This document shows positions 54,194 to 63,477 of a stretch of DNA of 64,000 nucleotides, one piece after another (position 1 is the first letter of the stretch; each line of letters starts with the position of its first letter). The position numbers were made by a program, and so were the translations under genes. The notes below the pieces were generated by a model. That model saw nothing but the letters and a program-made list of their open reading frames with translations. It was not told the DNA's origin and made no database searches. The DNA comes from JAISFI01 sp031553775 (GTDB taxonomy: Bacteria; Bacteroidota; Bacteroidia; Bacteroidales; Azobacteroidaceae): positions 26,284 to 90,283 of the forward strand of contig JAVBLA010000050.1 in the NCBI GenBank assembly GCA_031553775.1. Reading direction: 5' to 3'.

Positions 54194-54448
54194 ATGGCAA
54201 ATCATCAATCATCAGAAAAAAGAATCAGGCAGACTGAAGCCAAAAGGCTGCGCAACAGATATTATGCAAAAACTGCCAGAAATGCAGTGAAAAAGTTGCG
54301 TGGAACTACGAATAAGGAAGAAGCTAAAGCTTTGTATCCCAAAGTAAGTTCGATGCTCGACAGATTGGCTAAAAAGAATGTCATTCACAAAAACAAAGCA
54401 GGCAATTTGAAATCCAAATTGGCACTGTATGTGAATAGGCTGAACTAA
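54194..54448 (+). CDS. rpsT: 30S ribosomal protein S20
   Basis: An 84-residue, strongly basic protein of the small ribosomal subunit. The N-terminus MANHQSSEKRIRQTEAKRLRN and the helix KKLRGTTNKEEAKALYPKV are typical of S20, as is the end KNKAGNLKSKLALYVNRL. It lies directly downstream of tRNA-Glu and is closed by a strong terminator 22 bases after its stop. Confidence 0.95.
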   Translation: MANHQSSEKRIRQTEAKRLRNRYYAKTARNAVKKLRGTTNKEEAKALYPKVSSMLDRLAKKNVIHKNKAGNLKSKLALYVNRLN

Positions 54449-54470
54449 TAACTTTCTACTATATATTTTC

Positions 54471-54502
54471 AGAAAGCCTGACTTTTTTAAGTCGGGCTTT
54501 CT
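54471..54502 (+). terminator. Intrinsic terminator of rpsT
   Basis: AGAAAGCCTGACTT (54471-54484) pairs over 14 bp with AAGTCGGGCTTTCT (54489-54502), one wobble pair and a TTTT loop. The following T run is short (GTTCTTGT). Confidence 0.8.
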
Positions 54503-54547
54503 GTTCTTGTACCATTCCACCGCTTCCCTAATTTTATCATTTATACA

Positions 54548-54578
54548 TTGGTATTGTCAATAATTATTCGTACATTTG
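54548..54578 (+). promoter_or_regulatory. Promoter of gyrB
   Basis: TTG at 54548-54550 and TACATTTG at 54571-54578 with 20 bp between, 54 bases before the gyrB start. Confidence 0.7.
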
Positions 54579-54632
54579 TTAGCTTTTTAAATAAGCATCC
54601 GAGATCAAAAAAATCATACTAAAAAATTCAAT

Positions 54633-56588
54633 ATGAGCGAAGAACTGAAGAATCATTCCGATGGCTATTCTGCCGATAGTATCCAGGTGCTGGAAGGATT
54701 GGAAGCCGTTAGGAAAAGACCTGCAATGTACATTGGTGATATCAGCAGCAAGGGACTTCATCACTTAGTGTATGAAGTGGTGGATAACTCCATCGACGAG
54801 GCGCTTGCCGGACACTGTAAGAATATCGATGTCACCATCAATGAAGATAACTCAATTACCGTAGTGGACGACGGACGCGGTATTCCCGTCGGTTTTCACG
54901 AGAAAGAACAAAAATCCGCTCTTGAGGTTGTACTGACTGTTTTACATGCCGGAGGGAAATTCGACAAGGATTCTTATAAGGTCTCCGGAGGTCTCCATGG
55001 GGTAGGTGTTTCTTGTGTGAACGCCCTTTCTTCTTATCTTAAGGCGGAAGTTTACCGGGATGGTAATATCCATATGCAGGAATTTTCCTGTGGAAAACCG
55101 CTGCATGATGTGCAGGTGATCGGAGAAACCGACAAAACAGGAACCAGCATTACCTTCAAACCGGACCATTCGATTTTTATAGAAACAGAATATAAATATG
55201 ATATCCTGGCCGGCCGCCTGAGAGAATTGGCTTACCTGAATGCAGGTATTAAGCTAACGCTGACCGATAAACGGGTGGTAAAAGAAGACGGATCGAATAA
55301 AAAAGATGTGTTCTTTTCCGAAGAAGGCTTGAAAGAATTCGTACATTTTATCGATGAAGCCAAAGAAGCGCTGATCGACGAGGTCATTCATATTGTTACC
55401 GAAAAGAATGGAGTTCCTGTGGAAGTAGCGATGACTTACAATACTTCTTTCAACGAGAACGTATATTCTTATGTCAACAATATCAATACGATAGAGGGAG
55501 GCACCCACCTGGCCGGTTTCCGCAGGGGGCTGACGCGTACGCTGAAAAAATATGCCGAAGATTCCAAAATGCTGGAAAAAGTCAAGATCGAGATTTCGGG
55601 AGATGACTTCCGGGAGGGACTGACTGCCGTGATCTCTATCAAAGTACAGGAACCGCAGTTCGAGGGGCAAACAAAAACAAAACTTGGAAATAACGAAGTA
55701 ATCGGTTCGGTCGATATGGCTGTGAGCGAAGCGCTCGGTTATTACCTGGAAGAAAATCCCAAACAGGCGAAAACAATTGTCGATAAAGTGATATTGGCTG
55801 CTACAGCACGCCATGCAGCACGGAAAGCCCGTGAACTGATCCAGCGGAAATCTCCTCTTTCCGGAGGCGGATTGCCGGGAAAACTGGCCGACTGTTCGGA
55901 TAAAGATCCTGAAAAATGCGAAATTTTCCTTGTGGAGGGAGACTCTGCAGGTGGAACGGCTAAACAGGGCCGGGATCGCATGTTCCAGGCTATTCTTCCT
56001 TTAAGGGGAAAAATCCTGAACGTAGAAAAAGCCATGCAGCATAAAGTGCTCGAAAGCGAAGAAATCAGGAATATTTATACTGCCTTAGGTGTAACGATCG
56101 GTACGGAAGAAGATTCCAAAGCATTGAATGTAGCTAAACTGAGATATCATAAAGTGGTGATTATGACCGATGCCGATGTCGACGGCAGTCACATTGCCAC
56201 ATTGATCCTGACATTTTTCTTTCGCCATATGAAAACGCTCCTGGAGCATGGTTATGTGTATATTGCTACTCCGCCGCTCTATCTCTGTAAAAAAGGGAAA
56301 ACAGAAGAATATTGCTGGACAGAGCAACAGCGTCAGGCATTTATTGATAAATACGGCGAAGGCAGTGAAAAAGGGATCCATACGCAACGCTATAAAGGTC
56401 TCGGAGAAATGAATGCGGAACAACTTTGGGAAACTACCATGAATCCCGAACACCGTACGCTGCGCCAGGTGACTATCGACAATGCAGCAGAAGCCGATCA
56501 TGTCTTCTCCATGCTGATGGGAGAAGAAGTTGCCCCACGCCGGGAATTTATCGAAGAGAATGCTACTTACGCTAACATAGACGCTTAA
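54633..56588 (+). CDS. gyrB: DNA gyrase subunit B
   Basis: A 651-residue type II topoisomerase subunit whose ATPase drives negative supercoiling together with GyrA. The GHKL ATP site is seen in EVVDNSIDEALAGH and VVDDGRGIPVGFHEKE. QTKTKLGN carries the transducer lysine. The TOPRIM domain has EGDSAGGTAKQGRDR and the metal-binding MTDADVDGSHI. The C-terminal QRYKGLGEMNAEQLWETTM is the GyrA-contact segment. The length of about 650 is the usual short GyrB form. ParE is a possible alternative but the C-terminal motif and genome context with rpsT fit GyrB. Confidence 0.95.
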   Translation: MSEELKNHSDGYSADSIQVLEGLEAVRKRPAMYIGDISSKGLHHLVYEVVDNSIDEALAGHCKNIDVTINEDNSITVVDDGRGIPVGFHEKEQKSALEVVLTVLHAGGKFDKDSYKVSGGLHGVGVSCVNALSSYLKAEVYRDGNIHMQEFSCGKPLHDVQVIGETDKTGTSITFKPDHSIFIETEYKYDILAGRLRELAYLNAGIKLTLTDKRVVKEDGSNKKDVFFSEEGLKEFVHFIDEAKEALIDEVIHIVTEKNGVPVEVAMTYNTSFNENVYSYVNNINTIEGGTHLAGFRRGLTRTLKKYAEDSKMLEKVKIEISGDDFREGLTAVISIKVQEPQFEGQTKTKLGNNEVIGSVDMAVSEALGYYLEENPKQAKTIVDKVILAATARHAARKARELIQRKSPLSGGGLPGKLADCSDKDPEKCEIFLVEGDSAGGTAKQGRDRMFQAILPLRGKILNVEKAMQHKVLESEEIRNIYTALGVTIGTEEDSKALNVAKLRYHKVVIMTDADVDGSHIATLILTFFFRHMKTLLEHGYVYIATPPLYLCKKGKTEEYCWTEQQRQAFIDKYGEGSEKGIHTQRYKGLGEMNAEQLWETTMNPEHRTLRQVTIDNAAEADHVFSMLMGEEVAPRREFIEENATYANIDA

Positions 56589-56599
56589 TATCCGATACC

Positions 56600-58411
56600 A
56601 TGCAGGAAGAGAAACTTTCGACTTTGGACGATTTGTACCAGGCGATGGATAAGGAACAGGCAAGTGGAGCACAACGTCCTTGCATCGGAATATCCGTCAA
56701 TCTGAAAGAAAACCTGCAATGTGTAGCAGAAGCATATATCCATTCGGTTACACAGGCCGGAGGGATTCCCCTGTTGATTCCCGTGTTGGAGGATGCCGGT
56801 AGTTTGGTGGCTTTGCTGGAACGCATCGACGGACTTATTCTTACGGGAGGAGGCGATATTCATCCGTCTTTTTTCAACGAAGAGATTTGTTCTTCGCCGG
56901 AAAGCATCAATCTTCGCCGGGATATTTACGACTTAAAATTAATTAAGCTGGCTTCCGACCGGCAAATCCCTCTGTTCGGGATCTGCCGCGGATTCCAGGT
57001 CATCAATGTGGCTTTCGGAGGATCTTTATACCAGGATATTCCCAGCCAGTATCCTGCCCGGTTCCTGGAGCATAACCAGGAAATTCCCCGGGAAGAAGCT
57101 TCTCATCCTGTCCGGATAGAGGCCGGTTCCGAACTTTATTCTGTTATCCGGAAAGAAGTTCTTCCGGTCAATTCTTTTCATCACCAGGCGATCAAAGACC
57201 TGGCTCCCGTATTCAGGGCTACGGCCACAACGGAAGATGGGATCATAGAAGCATTCGAGTCCAACCGGTACCAGAATATCCGGGGTGTCCAGTGGCATCC
57301 GGAAGCGATGGCCATACATGGAAACGAGGATATGCAAAAGGTATTTGTACATTTCGTGGGCGAAGCTTTTCTGTTCAAGCGTGCGAAGGAGGTACATCAA
57401 CATATTATATCTATTGATTCTCATTGTGATACGCCTTTGTTCTTTTCCCAGGGGATCAATATCGGGGATAGGAATTCTTCCATTACGGTGGAACATGAAG
57501 GAACTGTTTTCACCGAAAAAATCAAAGTCAGCCTTCCTAAAATGAAGGAAGGAATGCTGGATGCTGTTTTTATGATCGCTTACCTGAAGCAGGGTCCCAG
57601 AGATGCCGAAACTACCCGTCAAACGGTTGAAAAAACAAAGTCTATTCTTTCCGAATTGAGCAAACAGATCCGGCAGCATATGGAAAGTGCGGGTCTGGCT
57701 GTTTCTGCAGCAGATATTGCCAGACTGAAGCAAGAGAATAAAAAGGCCATACTCATGGGCATTGAAAATGCCTATGGTATCGGGAATGATATCCGTAATA
57801 TTGCGATGTTCAAAGAAATGGGAGTCTCCTATATTACCCTCTGCCATAATGGTAATAATGATGTTTGCGACTCTGCCAGCGATCAGCCGGAATATAACGG
57901 ATTGAGTACTTTCGGAAAAGAAGTGGTTAAAGAAATGAATCGCCTGGGAATCATGGTCGATATTTCACATACTTCAGAAAAAACATCGTTCGATGCAGTG
58001 GAATTGAGTGATTTTCCCGTAATTGCCTCTCATTCTTCCGCCAAAGCGCTTTGCGATCACCGCCGGAATCTTTCGGATGAACTGATCCGGGCCATTGCGG
58101 CAAAAGGAGGTGTGGTGCAGGTTTGCCTGTACGAATCGTTTTTGTCTAAAGACCATCCGGCCAGCTTGAAGGATGCCGTCGATCATATCGATTACATTGT
58201 AAAGCTGGTAGGTATCGAATTTGTGGGTGTCGGGTCGGATATGGACGGAGGAGGAGGAATTCCGGGTATAGATTCTGCCAACGAAACGATTAACCTGACT
58301 GTAGAATTGCTCCGCCGGAATTATTCCGAATCCGATATCCGGAAAATATGGAGCGGAAACCTGATGCGGGTTATGACCATTGTCCAACAAAAACAAAATG
58401 GAAAAAATTAA
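56600..58411 (+). CDS. Fusion of class I glutamine amidotransferase-like hydrolase and membrane dipeptidase
   Basis: A 603-residue two-domain enzyme. Residues about 25-255 form a peptidase C26/PuuD-type hydrolase with Cys129 (FGICRGFQ), His233 and Glu235 (VQWHPE), which hydrolyses gamma-glutamyl bonds in its family. Residues about 265-603 form an M19 renal-dipeptidase-like domain with His275-x-Asp277 (DSHCDT), Glu in GIENAYG, His in DISHT and ASHS, and Asp in GSDMDGG as zinc and catalytic residues. Both domains keep their catalytic residues. The pair could act in sequence on gamma-glutamyl peptides. No signal peptide is seen, so it is probably cytoplasmic. Confidence 0.9.
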   Translation: MQEEKLSTLDDLYQAMDKEQASGAQRPCIGISVNLKENLQCVAEAYIHSVTQAGGIPLLIPVLEDAGSLVALLERIDGLILTGGGDIHPSFFNEEICSSPESINLRRDIYDLKLIKLASDRQIPLFGICRGFQVINVAFGGSLYQDIPSQYPARFLEHNQEIPREEASHPVRIEAGSELYSVIRKEVLPVNSFHHQAIKDLAPVFRATATTEDGIIEAFESNRYQNIRGVQWHPEAMAIHGNEDMQKVFVHFVGEAFLFKRAKEVHQHIISIDSHCDTPLFFSQGINIGDRNSSITVEHEGTVFTEKIKVSLPKMKEGMLDAVFMIAYLKQGPRDAETTRQTVEKTKSILSELSKQIRQHMESAGLAVSAADIARLKQENKKAILMGIENAYGIGNDIRNIAMFKEMGVSYITLCHNGNNDVCDSASDQPEYNGLSTFGKEVVKEMNRLGIMVDISHTSEKTSFDAVELSDFPVIASHSSAKALCDHRRNLSDELIRAIAAKGGVVQVCLYESFLSKDHPASLKDAVDHIDYIVKLVGIEFVGVGSDMDGGGGIPGIDSANETINLTVELLRRNYSESDIRKIWSGNLMRVMTIVQQKQNGKN

Positions 58412-58437
58412 CTCTCTCCATTCCAAATAAATATATT

Positions 58438-59430
58438 ATGCGTATCCTGTATTATTCCCTGCTTTTCTCCGGCATTATTTTTCTTGCATGCAATCCCAAG
58501 CCACAGGCGGCCACGGATACAGTCCGTGCTAAAGTTCCGGAAGCAACGGTTCCTGTTTTCAATGCCGACAGTGCTTACCTGTATACAAGCAAACAGGTGG
58601 AGTTTGGTCCGAGGGTTCCCAACACTCCTGCACATGTAAAATGCGGCGATTATTTTGTGGAAAAGCTGAAAGGATCAGGAGCACAGGTAACTGAACAGAA
58701 AGCCGATCTGAAAAATTATGCAGGTACGGTTCTGCATGCGCGGAATATTATTGCTTCCTATCAGCCGGAAAACAAAAACCGGGTATTGCTTTTTGCTCAT
58801 TGGGATACACGGCCTTATGCCGATCATGATCCTGATCCTGCAAATCACCGGACGCCTATCGATGGAGCTAATGATGGTGCCAGCGGATGTGGAATCCTGC
58901 TTGAAATTGCCCGGCAAATTCAATTGAAACAACCTGCAGTAGGTGTAGACCTTATTTTTTTCGATGCGGAAGATTGGGGGGCGCCTGCGTTTGAGAGAGA
59001 CAATTATAATGAAAGCGGTTATTGCCTCGGTTCCGATTATTGGGCCCGTAATCCGCATATAGCCGGTTATACTGCCAAATATGGCATCTTGCTGGATATG
59101 GTGGGAGCGCCCGGTGCCCTGTTTTATAAAGAAAAATATTCTCAACGCTATGGATCCCGTATCCTGAATAGAGTATGGGAGAAGGCACAATCCTTGGGAT
59201 TCGGGCAATATTTTATCAATGCTGATGGAGGATATATCGAAGACGATCATGTACAGGTAATAGAACACCTTCATATCCCCTGTATCGATATCATTCAATA
59301 CGATCCGGGTAGCGATACCGGATTCGGTGAGTACTGGCATACCCTGAACGATACGATGGAAAATGTCAGCAAGGAGACTTTAACGGCAGTAGGGCAGACT
59401 TTGTTATACATGATATACAACGAAAAGTAA
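58438..59430 (+). CDS. Glutaminyl-peptide cyclotransferase-like M28 lipoprotein
   Basis: A 330-residue lipoprotein of the M28 fold. MRILYYSLLFSGIIFLAC ends in a lipobox with Cys18. The zinc site is read from FAHWDTRPYADHD, DGANDGASGCG and FDAEDWG, the pattern of animal-type glutaminyl cyclases found in Bacteroidetes such as Porphyromonas gingivalis. These convert N-terminal Gln to pyroglutamate. A metal aminopeptidase remains possible. The frame is open from 58348 into the preceding gene. The ATG at 58438 gives the lipoprotein signal and is chosen. sufE follows 1 base after the stop. Confidence 0.85.
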   Translation: MRILYYSLLFSGIIFLACNPKPQAATDTVRAKVPEATVPVFNADSAYLYTSKQVEFGPRVPNTPAHVKCGDYFVEKLKGSGAQVTEQKADLKNYAGTVLHARNIIASYQPENKNRVLLFAHWDTRPYADHDPDPANHRTPIDGANDGASGCGILLEIARQIQLKQPAVGVDLIFFDAEDWGAPAFERDNYNESGYCLGSDYWARNPHIAGYTAKYGILLDMVGAPGALFYKEKYSQRYGSRILNRVWEKAQSLGFGQYFINADGGYIEDDHVQVIEHLHIPCIDIIQYDPGSDTGFGEYWHTLNDTMENVSKETLTAVGQTLLYMIYNEK

Positions 59431-59431
59431 G

Positions 59432-59860
59432 ATGGAAGAGACAATTAATCAGGTGCAGGATACAATTGTAGACGAGTTTTCAGCTTTCGACGACTGGATG
59501 GATAAATATGCCTATCTTATCGAATTGGGTAACGACCTGGCCCCTTTGGATGAAAAATACAAGACACAGAATAACCTGATAGAAGGTTGTCAGAGCCGGG
59601 TATGGCTCCAGGCCGATTATGTGGATGGAAAAATTGTTTTTTCTGCGGAAAGTGATGCTGTTATTGTTAAAGGAATCGTTTCCCTGCTGATCAAAGTGCT
59701 GAGTAACCATACTCCTGAAGAAATACTGGATGCCGATCTTTATTTTATCGACAAGATCGGATTGAAAGAACATTTGTCTCCCACCCGTTCCAATGGCTTG
59801 GTGTCCATGCTGAAACAGATGAAATTGTATGCCATGGCTTTCAAAGCCAAAAATGCCTGA
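59432..59860 (+). CDS. sufE: SufE-family sulfur-acceptor protein
   Basis: A 142-residue protein that takes persulfide sulfur from cysteine desulfurase SufS for Fe-S cluster assembly. The sulfur-accepting residue is Cys53 in NNLIEGCQSRVWL. The helical C-terminus HLSPTRSNGLVSMLKQMK is typical. The other suf genes are not in the window. It starts 1 base after the glutaminyl cyclase gene and must be co-transcribed with it. Its stop faces the DUF502 gene 3 bases away. Confidence 0.93.
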   Translation: MEETINQVQDTIVDEFSAFDDWMDKYAYLIELGNDLAPLDEKYKTQNNLIEGCQSRVWLQADYVDGKIVFSAESDAVIVKGIVSLLIKVLSNHTPEEILDADLYFIDKIGLKEHLSPTRSNGLVSMLKQMKLYAMAFKAKNA

Positions 59861-59863
59861 TCT

Positions 59864-60451
59864 TTATTCCTGAAGATGTAACTGCTCTACCAGACAGGCC
59901 GAGTTTACGCCGTATTGCTTTACCAGACGGGTGAAATCTACTAATTTCATGTCCAGTACCTTGATGAATTTTTGAGGAACAATTCTGAGTTCTCCTCCGT
60001 TTAATCCTCCTTCGCAAACATATACAGTATAAAAATTTCCACTTTGATTGGTTACGTAGCACAAAGAATAACTTTGATCCCCGTCTGAAAGCAGGGCAGG
60101 AAGAAACTTTTCACTTTGCCTGGTGCCTATACCGGAATCAAAAACCGATTTCAATAAATTGTAGATAGGAATTTTTAGTAATACCATTTCTTCGAATTTG
60201 CCTATTTCTTTGCGTATGAAAGGACTTTTCACTAAAATCCCGCAAAGGTATCCCAGCAGTAACATGAGTACAGCCGAAATAATAATTACGCCGAATACGC
60301 CGAGTATCCTTGATACATGAAGGTTTTTCTCTATGAATTGTACCAAAGGAAGTAAAATGTGGTGCAGCTTTTCCAGTAAGAAGATCGTCATGACCAGTGG
60401 AAACAGGAGAAGCAGGTAGCCGTTGATGATTGTGCCGAAAAAAGATTTCAT
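59864..60451 (-). CDS. DUF502 membrane protein
   Basis: A 195-residue protein of family DUF502 with two N-terminal membrane segments (FFGTIINGYLLLLFPLVMTIFLL and ILGVFGVIIISAVLMLLLGYL) and a cytoplasmic domain with the family phrase KIPIYNLLKSVFDSG. Function is unknown. In plants distant relatives are LCV proteins. The frame is open from 60496, but the ATG at 60451 follows the start-adjacent motif and gives the usual family N-terminus. Confidence 0.87.
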   Translation of the reverse strand: MKSFFGTIINGYLLLLFPLVMTIFLLEKLHHILLPLVQFIEKNLHVSRILGVFGVIIISAVLMLLLGYLCGILVKSPFIRKEIGKFEEMVLLKIPIYNLLKSVFDSGIGTRQSEKFLPALLSDGDQSYSLCYVTNQSGNFYTVYVCEGGLNGGELRIVPQKFIKVLDMKLVDFTRLVKQYGVNSACLVEQLHLQE

Positions 60452-60480
60452 TTTGAATTGAAAATTGAGAATTGAAAATG
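60452..60480 (-). repeat. Start-adjacent motif, copy 5 (before the DUF502 gene)
   Basis: On the minus strand CATTTTCAATTCTCAATTTT and CAATTCAAA directly precede the start codon. This copy contains three tandem TCAATT units. Confidence 0.6.
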
Positions 60481-60491
60481 GCATTGTATCT

Positions 60492-60549
60492 GTCATTGCG
60501 AGAAGAAATCACCTGCCAGTTGAGAAGAATTGCTTTGTTCCCGCTTGTC
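60492..60549. repeat. Degenerate GTCATTGCGAG-type intergenic repeat
   Basis: GTCATTGCGAGAAGAAATC followed by GAATTGCTTTGTTCCCGCTTGTCA looks like a decayed copy of the palindromic GTCATTGC repeat at 63766-63837. It lies between the DUF502 start and the stop of the outer membrane barrel gene. Confidence 0.5.
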
Positions 60550-60565
60550 AAAGATAGTCTGTAAT

Positions 60566-61561
60566 TTACCAAATGCCGAATCTGTAATTAGCAGAAATTA
60601 ATCCGGATTGCCTTCCGCCCAGGAAGTTCGTCTCTACACGGAACTGCCAGTGACGGTCCAACTGATACTGTGCCCCGAGTATCATACACCAGTTATGTGC
60701 CGGGCGTTTGTTCAGGGAATAATGGATTTCATCATTGCCGTGCTTCTCTGCAATGCTTTGATAAATATCACTCACAATAGCCTGTTTGGCAGGAGTAAGC
60801 CCGTTGTACCATGTTTGTATCTTCTCTCCGGGGGTGTCGGGTAAAATATCCGACATTTTGATCGTTCCTTCTGTAGTATTCGATAAAAATACCCGTCCGG
60901 CACCTGTCCATAGGGAAATATTCCTTTCCGGTTTATTATCGAAATGGAAAATATAGCCTACCCGTGGCGCCAGATTGGTTGCAACATTATCACCTTTCAA
61001 TTCATCGAAATGAGTCCACACCCGGTTGAAATCCAATGAAAAGAAAAAAGAACGGGCTCCTCCGGTCAGCATGGCACCGAATCCGTATACATAACCATCG
61101 AAATTTGCCTGAGTGGAAAATACTACCGGTTCGGCGAGAGAAACTTTAGTATCTACATATGCTTTGCCGAAAATGCCATATACATCCAGGAACGGTAATG
61201 CCCAGATATCAGCCCTCATGTTGAAATTTCTGATAGTAGCTTTTACATCGCTGAAACTGACAATATCGTCTAAAGAAACCATTTTCCCATCGTTGATCCC
61301 GACTTCCAGGTCGGAAATGGTTACATCCTGGCTTCCTGCATACCCATTCAACATGATCCCGATAGGATAGGGCAGGAGGAACCCTTTCGCCCCTAGTTTT
61401 TTCCCCCAGGCAGGTAAAACATAAGGATTGTTCAGATTTTTCGCATTTTCATATAGTTCACCTTGTTTGGGCATGATTTTTACACCTGCATCTGTTTGGG
61501 AAAATAATATAGCAGGAGCAAAGACAAATAATATGAATCCAATAAATTTTATACCTTTCAT
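60566..61561 (-). CDS. Outer membrane beta-barrel protein, unknown function
   Basis: A 331-residue protein with a signal peptide (MKGIKFIGFILFVFAPAILFS), Gln22 as predicted mature N-terminus, and alternating hydrophobic/polar strands with aromatic girdles (for example DGYVYGFGAMLTGGARSFFFSLDFNRVW). It ends in an aromatic residue (SANYRFGIW), as do many outer-membrane barrels. No ligand can be proposed. It is divergent from the FabH-like gene, with 274 AT-rich bases between them. Confidence 0.8.
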   Translation of the reverse strand: MKGIKFIGFILFVFAPAILFSQTDAGVKIMPKQGELYENAKNLNNPYVLPAWGKKLGAKGFLLPYPIGIMLNGYAGSQDVTISDLEVGINDGKMVSLDDIVSFSDVKATIRNFNMRADIWALPFLDVYGIFGKAYVDTKVSLAEPVVFSTQANFDGYVYGFGAMLTGGARSFFFSLDFNRVWTHFDELKGDNVATNLAPRVGYIFHFDNKPERNISLWTGAGRVFLSNTTEGTIKMSDILPDTPGEKIQTWYNGLTPAKQAIVSDIYQSIAEKHGNDEIHYSLNKRPAHNWCMILGAQYQLDRHWQFRVETNFLGGRQSGLISANYRFGIW

Positions 61562-61835
61562 AATGATAATGTATTAGCATTGAGATGTTATTTATAATAT
61601 AACTATTAACGTTTGCTAAAGTTTTGGATAGGAATTGTGAAAATGATCGAATTAAGAATGATTAACAAAATGTTGTAAATACCGTTTTTTTGAAAATACA
61701 AATATGAAAATGACCTAAAAGTAGCTTCTTTAACAAGGCAATGTTACTCTCATTTGAAATATTATTGCTAATTTTGCGCCCGGTTTATAAAAACTAATTA
61801 AACAGATTATACATCAATAGTTAATACAGATAAAA

Positions 61836-62780
61836 ATGTTTCTTAACGCAACAGGATATTATGTGCCTCAGACCCGGATACCCAATGAATATTTTTTAGA
61901 GGTAAACGGACTCACACATGAATGGATTTTTCAACGTACCGGTATCGTAACACGTTCCAAGGCTACGGAAGAAGAATCTATGAATATGATGTGTATCCAG
62001 GCGATAAGAAATGCAATTCCCTCATTACCTTATGATGTAAAGGATGTAGATTTGATTGTTTTTGCATCATATACTCCTACCGATACGGTAGCGACTACGG
62101 CTCATGTGGTGCAACGGGAATTCTGCATAGAGAAAACCAAAGCTTTTTTCCTTTCTTCCGCCTGTTCCTCAGCTATGAATGCGATGGAGATTATCCAGTC
62201 GTTTTTTGCTACGGGAAAAGCAACGAAGGCATTACTGCTTTCTGCCGACAGAAACTCTACCTACGCCAATGAAAGTGACCCGAAAGCAGGACATTTATGG
62301 GGAGATGCGGCAGTTGCCCTGTTTTTCTCTAAAGACCGCTATACAGCAAAAGAAGCACAATTGATTGATATAGATACACAGGGGCTCGGACATGTGGGAA
62401 AAGGTCCCGGGGGAGTTTACCTGCGTCCTAAAAATGAAGGAATTCAGATGCCTGACGGGAAAGATGTTTTTATGCAGGCTTGTATTTATATCGCCAAAAA
62501 TGCTGAAAATATCCTGAAAAAAAATGGATATTCATTGAACGACCTCTCTTATTTTATCGGACATCAGGCCAATATGCGCATTTTGTCGTACGTAATGAAA
62601 TCTTTGAATATTCCGGAGGAAAAATCATTATCCAATATCAGTGAACTCGGAAATACAGGTTCGGTTAGTTCTCCTTTGGTTTTCTCTCAGAACCAGGACA
62701 AATTCCGTCCGGGAGATTTGGTTTGCCTGGCTGTATTCGGAGGTGGATATTCTGCCGGCGCCTGCCTGTTCAGATATTAA
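61836..62780 (+). CDS. 3-oxoacyl-ACP synthase III-like protein (FabH family)
   Basis: A 314-residue thiolase-fold condensing enzyme. The catalytic triad is intact: Cys110 (SSACSSAMNAME), His243 (FIGHQANMRIL) and Asn273 (ELGNTGSVSSPL). FabH starts fatty acid synthesis by joining acetyl-CoA to malonyl-ACP, but related enzymes also make other beta-ketoacyl products. No other fatty acid genes adjoin, so this may be an additional copy with a special role. A -7-like TAATTTTG lies at 61769-61776 without a matching TTG. Confidence 0.87.
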   Translation: MFLNATGYYVPQTRIPNEYFLEVNGLTHEWIFQRTGIVTRSKATEEESMNMMCIQAIRNAIPSLPYDVKDVDLIVFASYTPTDTVATTAHVVQREFCIEKTKAFFLSSACSSAMNAMEIIQSFFATGKATKALLLSADRNSTYANESDPKAGHLWGDAAVALFFSKDRYTAKEAQLIDIDTQGLGHVGKGPGGVYLRPKNEGIQMPDGKDVFMQACIYIAKNAENILKKNGYSLNDLSYFIGHQANMRILSYVMKSLNIPEEKSLSNISELGNTGSVSSPLVFSQNQDKFRPGDLVCLAVFGGGYSAGACLFRY

Positions 62781-62826
62781 AAATATTTTCAACAGAATAC
62801 TAATTCAAAACACGATCTCTTCTGAA

Positions 62827-63330
62827 TTACTGTTTCGAAGTGTTTTCAGGGATTGGTTGTGTATTCTTTAAAAGGATTTCGTTAATTGCCTCGATGAAAG
62901 TCTCTTTTGGCAGAGCTCCCTGTACTAATTGGGGTTTTCCTTCCATAGGAACAAATAACAATGTGGGGATGCTTTTGATACCGAAAGCTCCGGCCAGTTC
63001 TTTTTCCTTATCCACATCGATTTTGTAAATATAAATCTTGCCGGCATATTCGCCTGCCAGGTACTCCAGGATAGGTGCAATTTGTCTGCAAGGCCCACAC
63101 CAGGATGCATAGAAATCAACAATACAAGGCTTATCACCCAAATATTTCCATTCGGAAGGATTGGCTTCGTAGTTAGCTACTTTTGATAAAAATTCTGCTT
63201 TTGTCAAATGTATGGTCAATACTTTGGCCTCTTTTTGGAGCTGTTCTGTATTGTCAGTACTCTCCTTTTTCTCTGTGGCATTACAGGAAATGATGATGGT
63301 TGACAGCAGAATTATAAATAGATACTTCAT
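62827..63330 (-). CDS. Thioredoxin-family lipoprotein
   Basis: A 167-residue periplasm-facing lipoprotein. The signal MKYLFIILLSTIIIS ends at the lipobox Cys16. A short Lys/Glu linker is followed by a thioredoxin domain with Cys78-Gly-Pro-Cys81 (YASWCGPCRQIAPIL) and the cis-proline in KSIPTLLFV. The CGPC motif suggests a reductant or general thiol exchange. It faces the FabH-like gene, 46 bases between stops. Confidence 0.9.
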   Translation of the reverse strand: MKYLFIILLSTIIISCNATEKKESTDNTEQLQKEAKVLTIHLTKAEFLSKVANYEANPSEWKYLGDKPCIVDFYASWCGPCRQIAPILEYLAGEYAGKIYIYKIDVDKEKELAGAFGIKSIPTLLFVPMEGKPQLVQGALPKETFIEAINEILLKNTQPIPENTSKQ

Positions 63331-63352
63331 GATTAATTGAAAATTGACAATG
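63331..63352 (-). repeat. Start-adjacent motif, copy 6 (before the thioredoxin gene)
   Basis: On the minus strand CATTGTCAATTTTCAATTAA ends 3 bases before the ATG at 63330. Confidence 0.6.
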
Positions 63353-63477
63353 GTTCTTTATTGCGATTGTAATCTGGCTATTTAAACATGGTGTAAAGGT
63401 AGGGGTTTTTATTGTAAATGGCAAAATGAGGGTTGATTGAATGTTTTTGCGTGTAAAAACATTTTGAATAAAAATAC

